A stretch of 39,168 nucleotides of DNA, taken from assembly GCA_021730935.1 (NCBI GenBank), contig JAKFYJ010000037.1, positions 1 to 39,168 of the forward strand. The letters are read 5' to 3'. The stretch comes from Elusimicrobiota bacterium. GTDB taxonomy: Bacteria > Elusimicrobiota > Elusimicrobia > 2-02-FULL-39-32. This document shows, piece by piece, positions 37,901-39,168 of the stretch (the first letter of the stretch is position 1; every line of letters begins with the position of its first letter). The notes beneath the pieces were generated by a model. The model worked only from the letters and a program-made list of their open reading frames with translations, was not told the DNA's origin and made no database searches. A program made the position numbers and the translations under genes.

Positions 37901-39168
37901 TCGTCATGATACTCCGGTTTTCGCGCTTTTGGGGTTTGATAATATTTCTTCCCATAATAAAGCAGGCTGTCAGATTTTCGAACATAGATGAAATAGGCCG
38001 GCGGCTGAGCGCCTTTAGGCGACATTCCATTACTTCGTAACAGGAGATTGACGGCCTTGGGCAAATCATAGTCCTGTGTTTGAGTGAGCCGGTTCCATTC
38101 GGAATTCAGCTCAAGACGAGAAATCCTTACATTAATAAACGAAAGGATATCCTGATCGATCAGAGGGACATGGATGAGCCGCATCAGAGAGATTGTATCT
38201 TTCAAGTCTTGGACCGAAACATCCTGACGGACTTGCGCCGTCAATTTTTCAACTTGGCTCGCAGGATCCGGGTGTCCGATCGAACGCAAAAAGACATAGG
38301 GCATTCGTAAAAAATCCGCAATATAATCTTTAAGGGTTAAAAATTTACGGAGTTTTCCCAATTCGCCTAATCCCAGAAATAACAAAATCGGCTGAAGATC
38401 GCCGTCCCGTTCAGAAGTGCGCGCGTACGCAGAGTCAATATGTTTTTGAAGTTCTGGAGAAACGGGAACTATCCAATCGGGGAGAGAGTCGCCGTCTGAA
38501 GAAGGAAACGCGGATCTCTTGGAGTTATATATTTCATTCAATTCCTTGATCTGAGCCCTTAAGTCCTCATTTTTCGTTCCATACAGAAACCCTTGAGCGT
38601 CGGATAAAAATCCATGAACAACCAGATCTAAAACATCCCGGCTCACGCCGGCATCCAGAACGGTTTGCGCGTGTTTGATTAAATCAGAGATCATTGCCGC
38701 TGATTGTTCGGGACTCAAATCAATATCTGATGAATCTGCATATCTTTTCAAATATTCTTCCCATGCCTTGATGACAGGCTCGGCGTTTTCCTTCAAAATC
38801 AGGCGCAGTTCATTGTATACCCGGATTTTCTGCTCCGGGGTCATCTCACCAGGAGTGAGGGCACCGACAGGATCAGTGGGATTCAAAACCGCCTTCTGGA
38901 CGCGGGACCCGTGCGGAACGGACATGTTTAAAATCATGTGGAAGATGGAGGCTGAGAGGGCGGCGGAGAACGGGGAGCCGGCGGCAGGGGACGCGGCATT
39001 CAACAGCTCGATCGCAAAGGGCAGGAGTGACAGCGCGGAGACGACAACAGGAATGGCCAGTTTCTCCGTCAATGTGAGGCGTTTGCCTCGGTGCTGGAGA
39101 GTGTGAAGGGCGATGAAAAGGGTGCGGGAAAGGGACAAAACGGCGATGGGATGGAAAGGCATGAGCAT
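31984..39168 (-). CDS. Giant multidomain CPBP-protease protein, 5' end cut by window
   Basis: At least 2,394 codons, open to the window edge, so the true N-terminus may be further out. Residue numbers are from the ATG at 39168. A membrane helix lies at about 38-55. A possible PI3K/HipA-like kinase-like region is at 385-520 (YFIYVRK, REFLGYVIGRKIG, VSFDHDQAF). CPBP/CAAX protease core 1 spans 655-747 with E666-E667-R671, H701 and H738-N741. Four imperfect 72-74-residue repeats follow at 791-1060. CPBP core 2 spans 1529-1620 with E1539-E1540-R1544, H1574 and H1611-N1614. After it come a winged-helix-like segment (about 1830-1905) and three XRE-like HTH segments near 1936-2000, 2010-2090 and 2105-2165, the last being the clearest (RMAEGYSHDRAAEAFGISQT). 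The C-terminal 200 residues are unassigned. Large CPBP proteins are, to my knowledge, known from Omnitrophota. Function is unknown. Confidence 0.85.
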   Translation of the reverse strand: MLMPFHPIAVLSLSRTLFIALHTLQHRGKRLTLTEKLAIPVVVSALSLLPFAIELLNAASPAAGSPFSAALSASIFHMILNMSVPHGSRVQKAVLNPTDPVGALTPGEMTPEQKIRVYNELRLILKENAEPVIKAWEEYLKRYADSSDIDLSPEQSAAMISDLIKHAQTVLDAGVSRDVLDLVVHGFLSDAQGFLYGTKNEDLRAQIKELNEIYNSKRSAFPSSDGDSLPDWIVPVSPELQKHIDSAYARTSERDGDLQPILLFLGLGELGKLRKFLTLKDYIADFLRMPYVFLRSIGHPDPASQVEKLTAQVRQDVSVQDLKDTISLMRLIHVPLIDQDILSFINVRISRLELNSEWNRLTQTQDYDLPKAVNLLLRSNGMSPKGAQPPAYFIYVRKSDSLLYYGKKYYQTPKARKPEYHDDENSPIREFLGYVIGRKIGANTSEVVPNSEFAYTLLSLHMSPQSLPQKSLKAAESASLVFNVFTRKWDDSKGMIQKSRVADTFVSFDHDQAFSPKLKIINKFIKAAQEVRKSEEEIYMTEKWTASDFDPAVIRQTLARVKALDIDAVVQDAEKAFSGQPVNLRKLKQYAKLLKETQATIEQDVNAYYKSLTGEALSDSANPLQSVAGNRIFLGVHRLMALFPISKSKAARAAIFVASSFEGVLEEGVFRVLVPMVLHAAGINSDWAILFLQAGIFSLAHRKNYLNHFLYGLGFGLLNPLFLGSSLWVRWAIPSFAHAMNNIAVRMGLPEKYKWLGWLRLQSISFDSEGEIQVRKLIDALYGKYPDSIPAWKFLKSRWDDIPQDVRESVVTPQRIIDGLSDLYARRHVWGFFKAHFHDLPEATQSDVLGSALDKVRIHQVSAAAWELLKSRWDDIPPGVRESVVTLRRLHRGMGYSETQIFAWEFFEAHFQVLPEATRSEVLGAALESDSSLPSFAWKFLNSRWDDIPPSVRESVVTLKQLIRGLSTFSTWSYAWAFFETHFQSLPQTTQAEVLEEALYSPSLFLTSAWRFLQSSWEDISPDMRESLVTPQRIVHGFWRSHEQNNASIFLNFLIAKWREQTSRGENVSAWARKFVLDIVERIAVGSPRNADRIYHVVASLRDLPATPPLVSPQLLAAFTQLQAARLRQEGLLPGYEGHMQITYLGWLPELSQYSSGSPISGLKTLVIERDGTEDVIQSGFQGGRLVKTDGSSMPLSFGNIWVAKDLDQAATFRPNGNGSEWVVVGLAKDGARAIYAQKKTGVVVSICVDVHRTQRERIEAVSEIASSILRGIFAEYMGHDALFRAHSVVANMDRDIRSRVLERLAGDHGYISAVSPQIREELSRPVGILSEIFEGSSDSALKILEGHINQWVSVQTADAAWDYFRQRDRENPPQTALPFFIMPRGYDLLRVWLGVNWSDDELNAYLRGLRQKEILEGWVQLPLVHALLRILRQHPFSHSDDRSSHVVALKKIDESLSGLDGISGLTEEEALSNFRRQIEIARNQILPDTPSASLQSVTAPLKVYERIVQSKRLSALPEWTRKTLAHLASSVLLEGVLEEGVFRVLVPMVLHAAGINSDWAILFLQAGIFSLAHRKNYLNHFLYGLGFGLLNPLFPGSSLWVRWAIPSFAHAMNNIAVRFDLNRGWLGWMRIQSLSSKELLVLNHAPSGKSLNPNDWIKWLFEQKHTLSWHKWSEYTLFLSGQRKIPRKVRYAKLFREKLWASKLAMEYQDQIISAINQAWAALTPSQRTSVNKNPSRIQAFARPILLDKLKIKPRIAELAMTQAMVLYGHEHLLTLRLRPVPQSSSQIIRWRNTDVKNLPLSQEFRMREGKDIAEFLSKSPSRVSEPFRQKAVADLLWGYNILKKAEQAFTSQELYDQIYKYRDERDVWISSAENLEKGLEELALRGFPLRCINGTWQVTGIAKKYFYAADPESLNAEMRDELKSVEGDSSVRAMIMRIECIINILQKEYGLARQDILEGIGPDTLPSWKRGGNKPNEAVVFRVADKLGISPEWLLFGRSRFAPLPPETVAELRKLKPGERFRLLRRLSGVSFGEMSRIFIQEGIISSISVLENFETGRTSSLKNDRAWPIASKVLKRTAYLILSGIETQSDAMNAANLSEDMTHLKLARMAEGYSHDRAAEAFGISQTVYSRWERGADPVPFKHRNRLAELFRISSENLPVSLRFAVTTDASSELLPPIHEGDLNGTVRKYNARRFGRNIYDGYDVRKMEAIELSRAFGIQAQDIQGKVSNNYNVRVICVDVSNGEINEAQVNILVNAWIKHMKDDASKPLYIRLYASNDSVTYDGVIAKLKLDENAGALLAYVSRKIVHGPTSDDSEGLYRAVRGSMPYLRLSNANLPVEYIGSDELIYLFKSGKNIFKIVYEIIGGTMLLRVTPTIPEQLKRLQIIAVQA
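34312..34568 (-). repeat. 257-bp internal repeat, copy A (second CPBP core)
   Basis: Encodes residues 1534-1619 of the giant protein. Aligns without gaps to 36931-37187 with four mismatches, about 98.4% identity. Both copies keep the protease motifs. One substitution changes Pro to Leu (NPLFPGSS versus NPLFLGSS); the rest are largely silent. Confidence 0.95.
35989..36798 (-). repeat. Four tandem 72-74-residue protein repeats
   Basis: Unit starts at residues 791, 865, 937 and 1009 of the giant protein. Each has a first half AWxFLxSRWDDIPxxVRES and a second half of the type AWxFFExHFxxLPEATxSEVL, so it is itself a double of about 36 residues. The pattern suggests a helical solenoid. The last unit is degenerate, ending in the WRFLQSSWEDISPDMRESLVT segment and a shortened tail. 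Confidence 0.85.
36931..37187 (-). repeat. 257-bp internal repeat, copy B (first CPBP core)
   Basis: Encodes residues 661-746 of the giant protein and matches 34312-34568 at 253 of 257 positions. Flanking DNA on both sides differs from that of the other copy, so the boundaries are sharp. The identity is far higher than in the surrounding protein-level repeats. Confidence 0.95.

Overview
The window reads as a dense, mostly single-strand chromosome segment of a Gram-negative-type bacterium with an outer membrane. It carries lipid A, Kdo and heptose genes and the Lpt export system. The overlapping gene style, the very large CPBP-protease protein at the right end and the chlamydia-like kdsB-pyrG arrangement suggest a PVC-related lineage, most likely Candidatus Omnitrophota (OP3). 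That placement is an inference from gene content; no phylogeny was run.

Layout. (1) 1-2801, minus strand: a signalling operon with a receiver-kinase-receiver hybrid, two stand-alone receivers and a truncated TPM-domain protein. (2) 2870-12226, plus strand: an LPS/polysaccharide assembly operon with a GT2 transferase, O-antigen ligase, GT4, asparagine synthase-like amidotransferase, GT9 heptosyltransferase, two small DUF4254-like helical proteins, lpxK, gmhB, an ICMT-like membrane methyltransferase and a DUF3108 exported protein. (3) 12248-20060: heptose kinase, kdsB, pyrG, kdsA, a small zinc-ribbon membrane protein, kdsD, a kdsC-lptC fusion, lptA and lptB, which together make CMP-Kdo and part of the LPS exporter. 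(4) 20061-20871: a Phd/VapC-type toxin-antitoxin cassette flanked by a perfect 24-bp direct repeat of the lptB 3' end. (5) 20899-27754: hpf, ptsN, hprK, rapZ, a GH57 glucanotransferase/amylase, ptsH and ptsI, which look like a regulatory PTS with no sugar permease in view. (6) 27769-31971: lepA, lepB, a single receiver and a GT4. (7) 31984-39168, minus strand: at least 2,394 codons of one open gene, running off the window, with two CPBP protease cores, tandem repeats and several helix-turn-helix modules.

Genes on the plus strand overlap by 1-16 bp or are separated by a few bases almost throughout, so translational coupling is likely. Four operon starts (the hybrid kinase, GT2, heptose kinase and hpf) have a good -10 hexamer ending only 10-13 nt before the start codon, which predicts leaderless or nearly leaderless mRNAs. 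The inserted toxin-antitoxin cassette instead has a conventional leader with a G-rich ribosome-binding site.

The most unusual items are the giant protein, which carries a 257-bp, about 98% identical internal duplication of its protease core; the scarred toxin-antitoxin insertion at the lptB-hpf junction, whose repeat preserves both the lptB stop and the hpf -35 box; the KdsC-LptC fusion across an A7 run with an internal lipobox; and the GH57 enzyme embedded in the PTS operon. No RNA genes, CRISPR arrays, transposases or clear rho-independent terminators were seen, and no gene-free stretch exceeds 300 bases.
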